Shown here one piece after another: positions 8,766 through 18,050 of a stretch of 64,000 nt of DNA. The translations under genes were made by a program, and so were the position numbers. The DNA is taken from assembly GCF_001267885.1 (NCBI RefSeq), contig NZ_CP012382.1, positions 5,877,001 through 5,941,000 on the forward strand, read 5' to 3'. The DNA comes from Streptomyces ambofaciens ATCC 23877 (GTDB lineage Bacteria > Actinomycetota > Actinomycetes > Streptomycetales > Streptomycetaceae). The notes beneath the pieces are model-generated. The model did no database searches, was not told where the DNA came from, and saw only the letters and a list, made by a program, of their open reading frames with translations. How positions within the stretch are numbered: position 1 is the first letter of the stretch; every line of letters begins with the position of its first letter.

Positions 8766-10313
8766 TCAGCCGATTCCGGGCCCGGCCGAGCCGGACAGGG
8801 CCTCCAGGTCGCTCTTGCGCACCCGGATCACGAGCGACGCCGTGACCAGGGCGAGTACGGCCATGGCGGCAGCCGGAATAAAGGCCGCCGATATGCCCTG
8901 CGCCAGTACGTCGTGCGCCCAGGGCGCCGGCAGCTGGTGCGTCTGCGCGAACTCCGCCTTCTGCTCCGCCGAGCCGTTGGCGAGGAAGTCCTGCACCTGC
9001 TTCTCCGCCTCGTCCTTGCTGGCCGTGCCGAACACCGTCGTCAGGATGGCGAGCCCGATCGATCCGCCTACCTGCTGCATCGCGTTGAGCAGGCCGGACG
9101 CCGCGCCCGCCTCGTGCGGGGCGACGCCGGAGACGGCGGTGAGCGTCAGCGTGACGAAGTTCAGCCCCATGCCGAAGCCGAAGATCAGCATCGGACCGAG
9201 GACTCCGCCGACATAGGAGCTGTCCGAGCTGATGAGGGCCTGCCAGCCGAGCCCGAGCGCGGCCAGCGCCGAGCCCACCACCATGAACGGCTTGGGGCCG
9301 AAGACGGGCAGGAACCGCTGCGAGAGTCCCGCACCGAGCGCGATCACCACCGTGACCGGCAGGAAGGCCAGTCCGGCCTGGATCGGCGTGTAGCCCAGCA
9401 CGTTCTGGACGAACAGCACGATGTAGAAGAACATGCCGAACATCGCGGCGGCCAGGCTCAGCATGATCACGTACGTGCCGGAGCGGTTCCGGTCGGCGAA
9501 CATCTTCAGCGGGGTGATCGGCTCCTTGGCCCGCGACTCGATGAACGTGAAGGACAGCAGCAGGACCACTGCGGCCGCGAAGGAACCGATGGTCAGACTG
9601 TCCCGCCAGCCCTCGTCGGCGGCGCGTATGAAGCCGTAGACGAGGGACGCCATGCCCGCCGTCGAGGTCACCGCCCCGGCGATGTCGAAGCGTCCGGAAT
9701 GCCGTTCCGACTCGCTGATGTACAGCGGGGTGAGCACGGCGATCAGCACACCGATCGGCACGTTGACGAAGAGCACCCAGCGCCAGTCGAGCCATTCGGT
9801 GAGCATGCCGCCCGCCAGCAGTCCGATGGCGCCGCCACCGGCCGACACCGCCGCGAAGACACCGAAGGCCCGGTTGCGTTCCGGACCTTCGGGGAAGGTG
9901 GTCGTGATCAGGGCCAGCGATGTCGGCGACGCGATCGCGCCTCCGACGCCCTGCAGGACGCGAGCCGCCAGCAGTTGCCAGGGTTCCTGGGCGAAGCCGC
10001 CGAGCAGCGAGGCGAAGGTGAACAGCAGGATGCCGGTCATGAAGACCCGGCGTCGGCCGAGGATGTCCCCGGCTCGGCCGCCGAGCAGCAGCAGACCGCC
10101 GAAGGTGAGCGTGTAGGCGCTGACGACCCAGGTGAGGTCGGTGGTGCTGAAGCTGAGCGCTTCTTGGATGTGCGGGAGCGCGATGTTCACAATCGTCGCG
10201 TCGAGTACGACCATGAGTTGGCAGGCCGCGATGACGGTGAGCGCGATGCCGGGATGCCCCTCCCGGCGGGCAGCTCCCGGCTTCTGATCTTTGACCAAGG
10301 AAGAGGTTGTCAC
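8766..10313 (-). CDS. DHA2/EmrB-QacA-type MFS drug efflux transporter (14 TM)
   Basis: The 515-aa membrane protein has about 14 hydrophobic segments. It shows the MFS motifs LDATIVNIALPHIQ in TM1 (motif D1 of the DHA2 family), GRAGDILGRRRVF between TM2 and TM3 (motif A), and RVLQGVGGAIASPTSLALI (motif B/C region). It probably exports a toxic compound by proton antiport. I start at the GTG at 10313, which follows GGGGGA at good spacing; an ATG six codons upstream (10331) is an alternative. It is divergent from a TetR gene, and two identical-type palindromes fill the shared promoter region, so the neighbour very likely represses it. Confidence 0.92.
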   Translation of the reverse strand: MTTSSLVKDQKPGAARREGHPGIALTVIAACQLMVVLDATIVNIALPHIQEALSFSTTDLTWVVSAYTLTFGGLLLLGGRAGDILGRRRVFMTGILLFTFASLLGGFAQEPWQLLAARVLQGVGGAIASPTSLALITTTFPEGPERNRAFGVFAAVSAGGGAIGLLAGGMLTEWLDWRWVLFVNVPIGVLIAVLTPLYISESERHSGRFDIAGAVTSTAGMASLVYGFIRAADEGWRDSLTIGSFAAAVVLLLSFTFIESRAKEPITPLKMFADRNRSGTYVIMLSLAAAMFGMFFYIVLFVQNVLGYTPIQAGLAFLPVTVVIALGAGLSQRFLPVFGPKPFMVVGSALAALGLGWQALISSDSSYVGGVLGPMLIFGFGMGLNFVTLTLTAVSGVAPHEAGAASGLLNAMQQVGGSIGLAILTTVFGTASKDEAEKQVQDFLANGSAEQKAEFAQTHQLPAPWAHDVLAQGISAAFIPAAAMAVLALVTASLVIRVRKSDLEALSGSAGPGIG

Positions 10314-10336
10314 TATGTGTCCCCCACGCATGACTT

Positions 10337-10404
10337 AGTGAACGCCCGCGTTCACTGTTGCTTCAACGTTAGTGACTCCCGGACAGTGAACGCAAGCGTT
10401 CACT
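10337..10404. promoter_or_regulatory. Twin TetR-family operators between efflux pump and repressor
   Basis: Two 20-bp palindromes with the same 9-bp arms AGTGAACGC / GCGTTCACT occur at 10337-10356 (centre CC) and 10385-10404 (centre AA), 48 bp apart. They lie between the divergent MFS and TetR genes and are the obvious binding sites for the TetR protein on both promoters. Confidence 0.9.
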
Positions 10405-10494
10405 TCCCGTGCTGCCGTGTGGCCCGTCCCCCGTTGTGGCCGCATGCCGCACCCTGCCCGACGCTCGACATCCCGCTCTCTGGAGATCCCCGAC

Positions 10495-11115
10495 ATGGTT
10501 GCTTCACACTGGGCGGCCGCCTCCGCCCAGACGCCTTCGCGCCGACGAGGCGTCGTTCTGGAACGCGCGATCCTCGAGGCCGCCCTGGACCAACTCGGCA
10601 CCGTCGGCTGGAACGGCCTGACGATGGAGGGCGTGGCCGCCGGCGCCCAGACCGGCAAGGCGGCGGTGTATCGCCGCTGGCCGTCCAAGGAGGACCTGGT
10701 CGCCGACGCGCTGCTGTCCGGGCTCCCGAGCTTCGACACGGTGCCGGATCTGGGGAACGTGCGCGACGACCTCCTGGCGCTGTGCCTCAGGGCGCGGGAC
10801 GCGATGTACTCCCGGCCGGGTTACGCCTTGCGGTCAGTTATTCACGAATGTGACAGCACGCAGGCCGAGCGCTTCCATTCGGTGATCATCAAGGGAGTGG
10901 TCGAGCCGACCCTCGCGATGCTCCGCGAAGTCATCAGCCGCGGAATAGAGCGAGGAGAGGTGCGACGTGACGCGGCGAACGGATACGTCTTCGATGCCAT
11001 CCCCGCGATGATGATGTATCGGTCAAAGATTTGCGGAAGTGAATGGGTGGACCGAGAGGTAGAGGAGTTGATCGACCAGTTGATGGTGCCGCTGCTGCGG
11101 CCCGACCCCGTCTGA
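10495..11115 (+). CDS. TetR-family transcriptional repressor of the efflux pump
   Basis: The 206-aa protein has an N-terminal TetR helix-turn-helix (about residues 15-65: [39 protein letters not shown]) and a ligand-binding C-terminal domain resembling TetR_C families of multidrug regulators. I start at the ATG at 10495, preceded by GGAG at reasonable spacing; upstream in-frame codons would run into the operator region. It is divergent from the MFS gene, and the twin operators imply repression of both genes until a drug ligand binds. Confidence 0.93.
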   Translation: MVASHWAAASAQTPSRRRGVVLERAILEAALDQLGTVGWNGLTMEGVAAGAQTGKAAVYRRWPSKEDLVADALLSGLPSFDTVPDLGNVRDDLLALCLRARDAMYSRPGYALRSVIHECDSTQAERFHSVIIKGVVEPTLAMLREVISRGIERGEVRRDAANGYVFDAIPAMMMYRSKICGSEWVDREVEELIDQLMVPLLRPDPV

Positions 11116-11195
11116 CCACGGGCCGCGCGGGTGCCGATCCCATGAGGGGAACCGGGTGTCGCCGACGGATCGGGGCGGCGTACGCTAAGGGCGTC

Positions 11196-11897
11196 ATGCC
11201 GTACGAACCGCCTACTCACACCGTCGAGCGCTCTCTCCGCGCCACGACCGGAGCGAAGATCATTGCCGGTGTCGACGAGGTGGGGCGAGGTGCGTGGGCC
11301 GGCCCGGTATCCGTCTGCGCCGCGATCACCGGACTGCGCCGGGCCCCGGTCGGCCTCACCGACTCCAAGCTGCTCACCATCAAGCGCCGCACCGAACTCG
11401 CCGAGGAACTGCGGTCGTGGGTGACCTCCTACGCCCTGGGCCACGCCTCCCCCGAGGAGATCGACGCGCTGGGCATGACGGCGGCGCTGCGGCTGGCGGC
11501 GGTGCGTGCCCTCGAGTCCCTGCCGGTCCGCCCCGACGCCGTCATCCTCGACGGCAAGCACGACTATCTCGGGGCGCCTTGGCGGGTTCGTACGGTGATC
11601 AAGGGCGACCAGTCCTGCGTGGCCGTCGCGGCGGCCTCGGTGATCGCCAAGGTCCAGCGCGACAAAATGATGGCCGAACTGGGCATCGACCATGCAGACT
11701 TCGCCTTTGCGGACAACGCCGGGTATCCGTCGCCCGTGCACAGGGCCGCACTGGCGGAGCGGGGCCCCACCCCGCACCACCGGTTGTCGTGGGCGTATCT
11801 TGATGCGCTGCCCCAGTGGCGGCACCTCAAGAAGGTCCGCAGTTGGGGGGACGGAAGCGTTCCGGAAATCGAGGGTCAGCTCGGATTCGATTTCTGA
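11196..11897 (+). CDS. rnhB: Ribonuclease HII
   Basis: The 233-aa enzyme cleaves RNA in RNA-DNA hybrids and starts excision of ribonucleotides misincorporated into DNA. The family signature [14 protein letters not shown] (about residues 24-37) carries the first Asp-Glu pair. [12 protein letters not shown] follows, and further acidic positions occur in [10 protein letters not shown] and the [12 protein letters not shown] segment. I choose the ATG at 11196, since a TACGCT hexamer ends 9 nt before it and no ribosome-binding site is visible, suggesting a leaderless mRNA. Its neighbour nrdJ a few kilobases away supplies dNTPs, but the genes are not an operon. Confidence 0.96.
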   Translation: MPYEPPTHTVERSLRATTGAKIIAGVDEVGRGAWAGPVSVCAAITGLRRAPVGLTDSKLLTIKRRTELAEELRSWVTSYALGHASPEEIDALGMTAALRLAAVRALESLPVRPDAVILDGKHDYLGAPWRVRTVIKGDQSCVAVAAASVIAKVQRDKMMAELGIDHADFAFADNAGYPSPVHRAALAERGPTPHHRLSWAYLDALPQWRHLKKVRSWGDGSVPEIEGQLGFDF

Positions 11898-11965
11898 CGG
11901 TTCCGCTCGCAGGTATGTGCCACCCGCCGACGCGAGCCGCACCAACGTTTGATAAATATCAGCTC

Positions 11966-12598
11966 ATGCCTCTCATTCCCGAGGAGCCTCAGATTCACGA
12001 GAAGGCCCAGGGTCCCCGCGCCACTCCGGCCAGCGGCCGTACCGCGCCGACCCCCCGCCCCGTACCCGGCCCCCGTCCCGCGGCTCCACCGCGCCCCGGC
12101 CGTCCCGGCCCCGTGCGGCCGGCGCCGCCGACGCAGCGTGCGTCGCGCGGCTCGGCCCCGGCCGATCCCGGCCCGTCGGGCCCGGCAGCTCCGGCCGCCG
12201 CCCCGGCCGCCCCGCAGATCCAGCTGATCCCGGCCTCTTCCGAAGGCGCGCTCGACGCCGCCGAGGAGGCCGTGGACCTGCTCCTGGACTCGGGGCGCAC
12301 CCCCGGCGACGTGCTGGTGATCACCACTGGTGAGCCGCACCCGTGGGCCGCCCACGAACTGTCCTTCGGCGATGCCGCCTACTGGGCGCAGCACGACGCG
12401 GGCGACGACGTCTTCTATGCGGACGCCGCCGTCGCCGACCGTGCCGCGTCGCGGGCCGTCGTCGTGGTCGCGTTGAACGGCGGTCCCGAAGCCGCCGCTG
12501 TCACCGCGCTGTCCGCGGCCCGTTCCCGGGCCGGCACCCTGCTGATCGTCTGCGGTGACCCGCAGCGCATCAACTCGGTGCTGGGCGCGGGCGTCTGA
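11966..12598 (+). CDS. Conserved protein of unknown function with Pro/Ala-rich N-terminus
   Basis: The 210-aa protein has a disordered, Pro/Arg/Ala-rich first half (about residues 10-85). Its compact C-terminal half includes EEAVDLLLDSGRTPGDVLVI, HELSFGDAAYWAQHDAGDDV and RAVVVVALNGG, and ends in LLIVCGDPQRINSVLG. This second part reads like the C-terminal strand-helix repeats of UvrD-type helicases, in which a 'VvvAlNG ... AL..Ar..a..LLiVcGD' pattern occurs, but it has no Walker A. That likeness is my inference. The ATG at 11966 follows GATAAATAT closely with no ribosome-binding site, so a leaderless start is likely. It lies 68 bp after rnhB. Confidence 0.6.
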   Translation: MPLIPEEPQIHEKAQGPRATPASGRTAPTPRPVPGPRPAAPPRPGRPGPVRPAPPTQRASRGSAPADPGPSGPAAPAAAPAAPQIQLIPASSEGALDAAEEAVDLLLDSGRTPGDVLVITTGEPHPWAAHELSFGDAAYWAQHDAGDDVFYADAAVADRAASRAVVVVALNGGPEAAAVTALSAARSRAGTLLIVCGDPQRINSVLGAGV

Positions 12599-12791
12599 GC
12601 CCGTACCGTCGCGTGCGGCGGTCGTCGCCGTGACCCAGGGGCCGCGGGACCGGCCCCGCACGGTGGTCGGCTCGGCGTGCCCCGGGGATGCCTTCTCCGG
12701 GGCGGGGCAGGGGCGTTGACGCCGTCGCGTCGGCCCGTACATGGGCGCGCGCCGGTACGGCGAGGTCCGCAAGGGGCCGAGCCGAAGGCGC

Positions 12792-13406
12792 TCAGCGAGC
12801 CGCCGCGCGGCGCAGCACGTCCGAGGCGACCCCGCCGGTGCGCGGTGGCGGGAGTGGCGTCTCGGACGTCGCGAACGGCTCAGGTGCCGACGTCGCGTGG
12901 GGCCGGCGCCCGCCGCGGCCCTCGCCGAGCACCTGCCAGCCGTCGCCGGTCAGTGTGATGTAGGCGCCACAACGCAACCCGTGCAACGTGCACGCGTCCC
13001 GCAGTCCCCACATCCACGCGCCGTCCTCCTCCGTCCAACGCGCGTCGCCCTCACGGCAGTAGAGCAGCACGGCGGTACGCACCGGAGTGCGGCGTCGCAG
13101 GTCGTGCGGGATGACGCGGCGCAGCTGGGACAGCAGCGCGTTGCGGAACAGCCATCCGTCGGCCGGGGCGGGACGACTCGTGAACGAGGCGCTGGCGCGC
13201 AGTCGTTCGTCCGCGTCGAGTACGGCCACGATCGCGGTCGCCGGCTCCGGGCGGTGCCGCGCGTGGAGTCCGCTGACCACCTCCCGCGGATTGCGCAGCA
13301 GAGGGATTCCGGCGGCGGCCCACTCCGCCGGTTCGAGCATGCGAGTGGCGGAAGCGGCGGACGATGACAATGACGCCGCCGAGGACGGAGCGAATCCGAA
13401 GGTCAC
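12792..13406 (-). CDS. Conserved protein of unknown function, possibly a metal-less RadC/JAB-like fold
   Basis: The 204-aa product starts with GTG at 13406 behind an excellent GGGAGGA site. It has a low-complexity Ser/Ala start and then a single domain (about residues 25-170). In that domain I see NPREVVSGL, a strand TAIVAVLDADERL, a helix FRNALLSQLRRVIP, a strand TAVLLYCREGD, then WTEEDGAWMWGLRDACTLHG and YITLTGDGWQVLGEG. The order of strands and helices recalls the RadC/JAB domain, but the HxHPSG metal motif is absent: CREGDARWTEED stands in its place. That comparison is inference only. It is convergent with the gene at 11966-12598 and has no obvious operon partner. Confidence 0.6.
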   Translation of the reverse strand: MTFGFAPSSAASLSSSAASATRMLEPAEWAAAGIPLLRNPREVVSGLHARHRPEPATAIVAVLDADERLRASASFTSRPAPADGWLFRNALLSQLRRVIPHDLRRRTPVRTAVLLYCREGDARWTEEDGAWMWGLRDACTLHGLRCGAYITLTGDGWQVLGEGRGGRRPHATSAPEPFATSETPLPPPRTGGVASDVLRRAAAR

Positions 13407-13688
13407 GTTCCTCCCTTCGGCTGCGCGCCCACACTGCGGGCGGGGTCGGATTCGGGGGAGCGCGCACCGCAGTGAAGCCCTGCCGGATCACGGACGAGCC
13501 GTGCGGGGAGCGGACTTCAATTCTTCCTGTCGAACTTGGATGCGGCAACGAGCAATTGGGACCGACGACCGTTATCGGATGATGCGCGTCTTATATCCCT
13601 ACCCAGAGGGCGACCGGGTGACGCACGGGGCGCATCGGACGCATCCGTGAGAGGCCCGTCTGCGGCGAGGCGTGCTCGCCGCAGACGG

Positions 13689-15863
13689 TCACCCCTGCAC
13701 GGCCAGGACCAGTGGAAACACCCCGTGAGCGCCGGCGCGTCGGAGCAGCCGGGCCGCCACGGCGAGGGTCCAGCCGGTTTCGGTGCAGTCGTCCACGAGG
13801 AGAACCGGCCCCGCGAGGTCGGTGAGCGTGGCGGCCAGAGCGGGGGGCACCGTCAGGGCGCCGTCGAGCGCTTTGAGCCGCTGTGCGCTGTTGCTGCGGG
13901 ACGCCCGGGGCGCCTCACCCGTGTACTCGACGGAGCCGAGCATCGGCAGCCGACCCACCTCGGCGATGCGTGCCCCGAGGGACTGGATCAGCTGGGGCCG
14001 GGTGTGGGAGGCGACGGTCACCACGCCGACGGGGCGTGGTGGGGCGTCGGTCGCGCCCGAGGCCCAGCCGTCGGGCCCCTTCGCCCAGTCGGCCAGGACA
14101 CCCACCACGGCCTTGGCGACATCGTCGGGCAGCGGACCGTCCGGAGCCTGGGGCGAGAGCATCGGCCGCAGCCGGTTGCCCCAGCCGATGTCGGAGAGCC
14201 GGCCCAACGCCCGCCCCGGCGCGGCCTGTTCTCCGGCCGGGATGCGTCCCTTCAGCTCGACACCGATCGCCGGCAGCCCGGTCGGCCACATGCGCCGCGG
14301 CTCCACCTCCACACCGGCCCGGCCCAGGTCGACCCGGGCGGCGTCGAGGGCTGCGGGCGAGGTGTCCCCGGTGAAGCGCGGGCCCGCGCAGTTGTCGCAG
14401 TGGCCGCAGGGCTTGGCTCCCTCGTCGTCCAGCTGTCGTTGCAGGAACTCCATCCGGCAGTCCGTCGTCGAGGCGTAGTCGCGCATCGCCTGCTGCTCGG
14501 CCTTGCGCTGCCGTGCGACCCAGTCGTAGCGCTCCGCGTCGTACGTCCACGGCTGCCCCGTGGCGATCCAGCCGCCCTTGACCCGCTTCACCGCCCCGTC
14601 CACGTCGAGGACCTTGAGCATGGTCTCCAGGCGGGACCGGCGCAGCTCCACCAGCGGTTCCAGAGCGGGCAGGGAGAGGGGCCGCTCCGCGCGGGCCAGG
14701 ACGTCGAGTGTGCGGCGGACCAGGTCCTCCGAAGGGAAGGCCAGCGAGGCGAAGTACTCCCAGATCGCCTCGTCCTCCTTCCCGGGCAGGAGGAGCACCT
14801 CGGCGTGCTCAACGCCGCGCCCCGCGCGGCCGACCTGCTGGTAGTAGGCGATGGGGGAGGACGGCGAGCCGAGGTGCACCACGAAACCCAGGTCGGGCTT
14901 GTCGAAGCCCATGCCCAGCGCCGAGGTGGCGACCAGCGCCTTGACCCGGTTGGCGAGCAGGTCGTTCTCGGCCTGCTGACGGTCCGCGTTCTCGGTCTTG
15001 CCGGTGTAGGAGGCGACCGTGTGGCCACGCTGCCGGAGGAATGCGGTGACCTCTTCCGCGGCGGCGACGGTGAGCGTGTAGATGATCCCGGAGCCCGGCA
15101 GTCGGTCGAGGTGGTCGGCGAGCCAGGCCATCCGGTGCGCCGCGTCGGACAGCCGCAGCACCCCCAGGCTGAGGCTCTCCCGGTCCAGCGGTCCGCGCAG
15201 CACCAGCGCGTCCGATGTGCCTCCGGTGCCGAGCTGTTCCGCCACGTCGGCGGTCACACGGGCATTGGCGGTGGCGGTGGTCGCCAGGACGGGCACACCG
15301 GGCGGGAGATCGGTGAGCATCGTGCGCAGCCGTCGGTAGTCCGGGCGGAAGTCGTGGCCCCAGTCGGAGATGCAGTGGGCCTCGTCCACCACGAGCAGTC
15401 CGGTCGCGGCGGAGAGTCTGGGCAGGACCTGGTCGCGGAAGTCCGGGTTGTTGAGCCGCTCGGGGCTCACCAGAAGCACGTCGACCTCGCCGGCGGTGAT
15501 CTCGTCCTGCACCACCGCCCACTCCTCGGTGTTGGAGGAGTTGATGGTCCGGGCGCGGATTCCTGCCCGAGCCGCGGCCTCCACCTGGTTGCGCATGAGG
15601 GCGAGCAGCGGGGAGACGATCACCGTGGGGCCGGCACCGCGTGCGCGCTGCAGCGCGGTCGCCACGAAGTAGACGGCGGACTTCCCCCACCCCGTGCGCT
15701 GGACGACGAGGGCCCTGCGCCGGTCGGCGACCAACGCCTCGATCGCCCGCCACTGGTCGTCCCGCAGCCGGGCGGTGCCGGACGCGTCCCCGACGAGGCG
15801 GGCGAGGACCGCGTCGGCCGCTGTCCGAAGATCCGCGTTGCTCGTGTGCTCCATGCGTTCCAT
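13689..15863 (-). CDS. RecQ-family DNA helicase with C-terminal phosphoribosyltransferase-like domain
   Basis: The 724-aa protein begins with a RecQ helicase: Walker [13 protein letters not shown] (about residues 55-66), the DEAH box [15 protein letters not shown] (about 158-172), motif [13 protein letters not shown] (about 330), and a RecQ zinc site (CRMEFLQ, then PCGHCDNC near 485). Instead of an HRDC domain it ends in about 120 residues containing [20 protein letters not shown] (about 685-704). That is the PRPP-loop motif of type I phosphoribosyltransferases such as ComF. Such fusions suggest a link between DNA repair or recombination and nucleotide chemistry. Start is the ATG at 15863, with a second in-frame ATG at 15854. 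It is divergent from the DUF4192 gene. Confidence 0.92.
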   Translation of the reverse strand: MERMEHTSNADLRTAADAVLARLVGDASGTARLRDDQWRAIEALVADRRRALVVQRTGWGKSAVYFVATALQRARGAGPTVIVSPLLALMRNQVEAAARAGIRARTINSSNTEEWAVVQDEITAGEVDVLLVSPERLNNPDFRDQVLPRLSAATGLLVVDEAHCISDWGHDFRPDYRRLRTMLTDLPPGVPVLATTATANARVTADVAEQLGTGGTSDALVLRGPLDRESLSLGVLRLSDAAHRMAWLADHLDRLPGSGIIYTLTVAAAEEVTAFLRQRGHTVASYTGKTENADRQQAENDLLANRVKALVATSALGMGFDKPDLGFVVHLGSPSSPIAYYQQVGRAGRGVEHAEVLLLPGKEDEAIWEYFASLAFPSEDLVRRTLDVLARAERPLSLPALEPLVELRRSRLETMLKVLDVDGAVKRVKGGWIATGQPWTYDAERYDWVARQRKAEQQAMRDYASTTDCRMEFLQRQLDDEGAKPCGHCDNCAGPRFTGDTSPAALDAARVDLGRAGVEVEPRRMWPTGLPAIGVELKGRIPAGEQAAPGRALGRLSDIGWGNRLRPMLSPQAPDGPLPDDVAKAVVGVLADWAKGPDGWASGATDAPPRPVGVVTVASHTRPQLIQSLGARIAEVGRLPMLGSVEYTGEAPRASRSNSAQRLKALDGALTVPPALAATLTDLAGPVLLVDDCTETGWTLAVAARLLRRAGAHGVFPLVLAVQG

Positions 15864-15946
15864 ACAACAGGACGGGACTGACAGTCGGGCGGCGGGGCGG
15901 GACGGCGCGGTCGTCGTTTCCCGGATTGATGTGGCCCTGATTGAAG

Positions 15947-15955
15947 TTATCCACA
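15947..15955 (+). promoter_or_regulatory. DnaA-box-like sequence
   Basis: TTATCCACA is an exact match to the classical DnaA 9-mer and sits in the promoter region shared by the recQ-like gene and the DUF4192 gene. Streptomyces DnaA prefers TTGTCCACA, and single boxes occur by chance, so its function is uncertain. Confidence 0.4.
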
Positions 15956-15995
15956 GGGCAAAGCGGAATCTGACGATCCGCGAGATCGTCGGGCC

Positions 15996-17582
15996 ATGAC
16001 GAACCACAGCGAAACGACTGGATCCTCCGAGAACGGCGACATCCCGAGCCCTGTGCCCTCGAGCCCCGTGCCCTCGAGCCCCGTGCCCGTGGGCCGGGCG
16101 GCCCGCACTCCGTACGGCAGCCCCGGCGACGAACCCCAGGTCACCCTGCGCACCCCGGCCGAACTGGCCGACGCCCTGCCCTATCTGCTCGGATACCGCC
16201 CCGAGGACAGCATCGTCCTGGTCGCCCTCCGCGACCGGAACGGCCGGGGCCGCTTCGGTGGCCGCGCCAGGCTCGGCATCCCCGCACACGCGGACGACTG
16301 GCCGGGCGCGGCGGGACAGCTGGCTCGAGGCCTGGTGACCGGCAGTGAGCGCCGAGGTGTGCGACCCGAGCAGATGGTCGCCTATCTCTGCCAGGAACCG
16401 GGGCGGGGAGAGACCGGACGGCAGGTGATGGAACGACTGCGGCCCCTGGCACAGCGGCTGCGAGTCGAGTGCGGCCGCCTCGACGTTCCGGTGGTCGAGG
16501 CGTTGTGCATCTCCGCCGGGCGCTTCTGGTCGTACTGCTGCGACGACGAGGCCTGCTGCCCGTCCGAGGGCGTCCCCATGGGGCTGCCGGGGACGTCGGT
16601 ACTGGCGGCGGCGGCCACCTACGCCGGCATCCAGGTACGCGGCTCGCTGAGCGACCTGCGGGCCAGGCTGCTCCCCCGGGAGGGCGCCGTGGCCGCTGAA
16701 CAGGAGGTCGCCCTGGACGCGGCCGCCATGACGCTGGTCTCCCGGATCCTCGACGACACCGGCCGCTCGGAGGTGGCCGGGGAGACGCTGGACCTGGCAC
16801 AGCGGCTCATGCGACGCCTCGGGCAGGCCCGGCCCGTGTCGGGCCTCCCCGCCGAGGACCTGCGCGACGACCAGCTGCTGGGGAACGACGAGGCGGCGGC
16901 GCTGATCCTCGGCCTCCAGGACCGTACGACACGAGATCGCGCGGCCCAGTGGATGGAGGGTGACGAGGCCCTTCCCGCGCTGCGTCTCTGGAGGGCCCTG
17001 GCCCGGCGCTGTGCCGGTTCGTACGGCGAGCACGCGGCCGCGCCCCTCACGCTGGCGGGGTGGGTCGCCTGGTCCACCGGCGACGAGCTGGAGGCCCGGG
17101 AGGCGTTGGCCATGGCTCTCGGCGCAGACCCCGACTACCTCTTCGCACGGCTCCTGCACCAGGCGTGCAACGAGGGCCTGGACCCGGAATCGGTCCGCCG
17201 CTGCCTGCGCGCGGAACGAGAGAACCGCGAGGACACGGGAGGCGGCACTCCGGACGGGGACGGAAAGGCCGAAGAGGCTGCGCGACGCCAACGGACCGAG
17301 CCCTCCACCACCGTGCCGTCCTCACCCGGTCGCCGGCGCCGTACCCGCTCCGTGGTCCCGTCCGAGGGTGTCCGTCGCCGTGCGAGGACGCAGGGCCGTG
17401 AGCCGGACGCGAACCGTACGCGTCCCCGTACCCCGGCCGGTGGCGAACGACCGGGAGCTCCGCGGACGGGCTCCACGCCTCCGCGCGCTTCGGCGAAGCA
17501 GAGCTCGGGCCGGAGGGACGCCTGCCCGGGCGGGACACGCAAGGAGGAGAGCGGGCCGGAAGGGAGCGTCGAGGGACTCTGA
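15996..17582 (+). CDS. DUF4192 domain-containing protein
   Basis: The 528-aa protein contains a DUF4192 domain. [20 protein letters not shown] (about residues 51-70) is the characteristic opening, followed by SIVLVALRD, a Cys cluster [16 protein letters not shown] (about 179-194), and the C-terminal helical part with [20 protein letters not shown]. The family is common in actinobacteria and has no established function. The N-terminus carries a 15-bp tandem repeat encoding SSPVP units, and the last ~120 residues are Arg/Pro/Gly-rich and probably disordered. It is divergent from the RecQ-PRTase gene. The ATG at 15996 has only a weak GGG before it. Confidence 0.85.
   Translation: MTNHSETTGSSENGDIPSPVPSSPVPSSPVPVGRAARTPYGSPGDEPQVTLRTPAELADALPYLLGYRPEDSIVLVALRDRNGRGRFGGRARLGIPAHADDWPGAAGQLARGLVTGSERRGVRPEQMVAYLCQEPGRGETGRQVMERLRPLAQRLRVECGRLDVPVVEALCISAGRFWSYCCDDEACCPSEGVPMGLPGTSVLAAAATYAGIQVRGSLSDLRARLLPREGAVAAEQEVALDAAAMTLVSRILDDTGRSEVAGETLDLAQRLMRRLGQARPVSGLPAEDLRDDQLLGNDEAAALILGLQDRTTRDRAAQWMEGDEALPALRLWRALARRCAGSYGEHAAAPLTLAGWVAWSTGDELEAREALAMALGADPDYLFARLLHQACNEGLDPESVRRCLRAERENREDTGGGTPDGDGKAEEAARRQRTEPSTTVPSSPGRRRRTRSVVPSEGVRRRARTQGREPDANRTRPRTPAGGERPGAPRTGSTPPRASAKQSSGRRDACPGGTRKEESGPEGSVEGL
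16053..16088 (+). repeat. 15-bp tandem repeat in the DUF4192 coding sequence
   Basis: GTGCCCTCGAGCCCC is repeated exactly at 16053 and 16068, with a partial third copy. It encodes a repeating SSPVP peptide near the N-terminus, and copy number would change protein length in frame. Confidence 0.75.
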
Positions 17583-17780
17583 AGAGCGTCGGCCGAGGGC
17601 TCAGAGGCGGTATCGAGGGCAGCAGCCGCACCGGGCGCGACGCGGGCGCAGGCGTGGGTGAGGACGGGTGCCGTGACCGTGCGTCCGCCGGACGACGCGA
17701 GCCGTACCGGCCCGAGCGCCTGCCACCGTCCGAGAACCTGCCGCCGTCCGAGCGTCTGCAGCCGCCCGAACGCGTGCGGG

Positions 17781-17863
17781 GCCGAGGCGGCGGGAGGGTG
17801 TCGTGCGGGGCCGAGGCGGCGGGAGGGTGTCGTGCCGGGCCGAGGCGGCGGGAGGGTGTCGTG
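17781..17863. repeat. 29-bp tandem repeat, about three copies
   Basis: The unit beginning GCCGAGGCGGCGGGAGGG recurs at 17781, 17810 and 17839 with exact 29-bp spacing; the third copy diverges in its last four bases. The unit is not a multiple of three, so it is unlikely to be maintained as coding sequence. Confidence 0.85.
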
Positions 17864-17890
17864 GATGCCGAGGTGACAGCGGATGCCGAC

Positions 17891-18050
17891 GCGGGAAGCC
17901 GAGCTCGTTGCGCGGATGGGTCTTCGTGACGCCGAAGCGGCAGACGAGGTCGCTGTAGGTGCCGACGCGGCTGGCGCGGGCACCGGCGGCGACCGAGCGG
18001 TCGTACGCCTCGCTCGCGCCGGCGCACAGCTCGCCGAACTCGTTGCCGTC
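17891..18050 (-). pseudogene. Orphan coding-like island, probable gene remnant
   Basis: Read on the minus strand from 18050 down to about 17889, 54 codons beginning DGNEFGELCAGASEAYDRSV and ending near THPRNELGFP have 51 of 54 third positions as G or C, with ordinary first- and second-position composition. On both sides the same frame loses this bias abruptly: upstream about half the third positions are A/T, and downstream lies the 29-bp repeat. There is no start codon at the edge. I read it as a surviving fragment of a lost gene. I do not recognise the family. Confidence 0.4.

Noticed and set aside
8538..10853. A long plus-strand open frame across the MFS gene
   Set aside because: It is a shadow of the minus-strand transporter and the TetR gene; its residues are Arg/Gly/Gln-rich and match no family.
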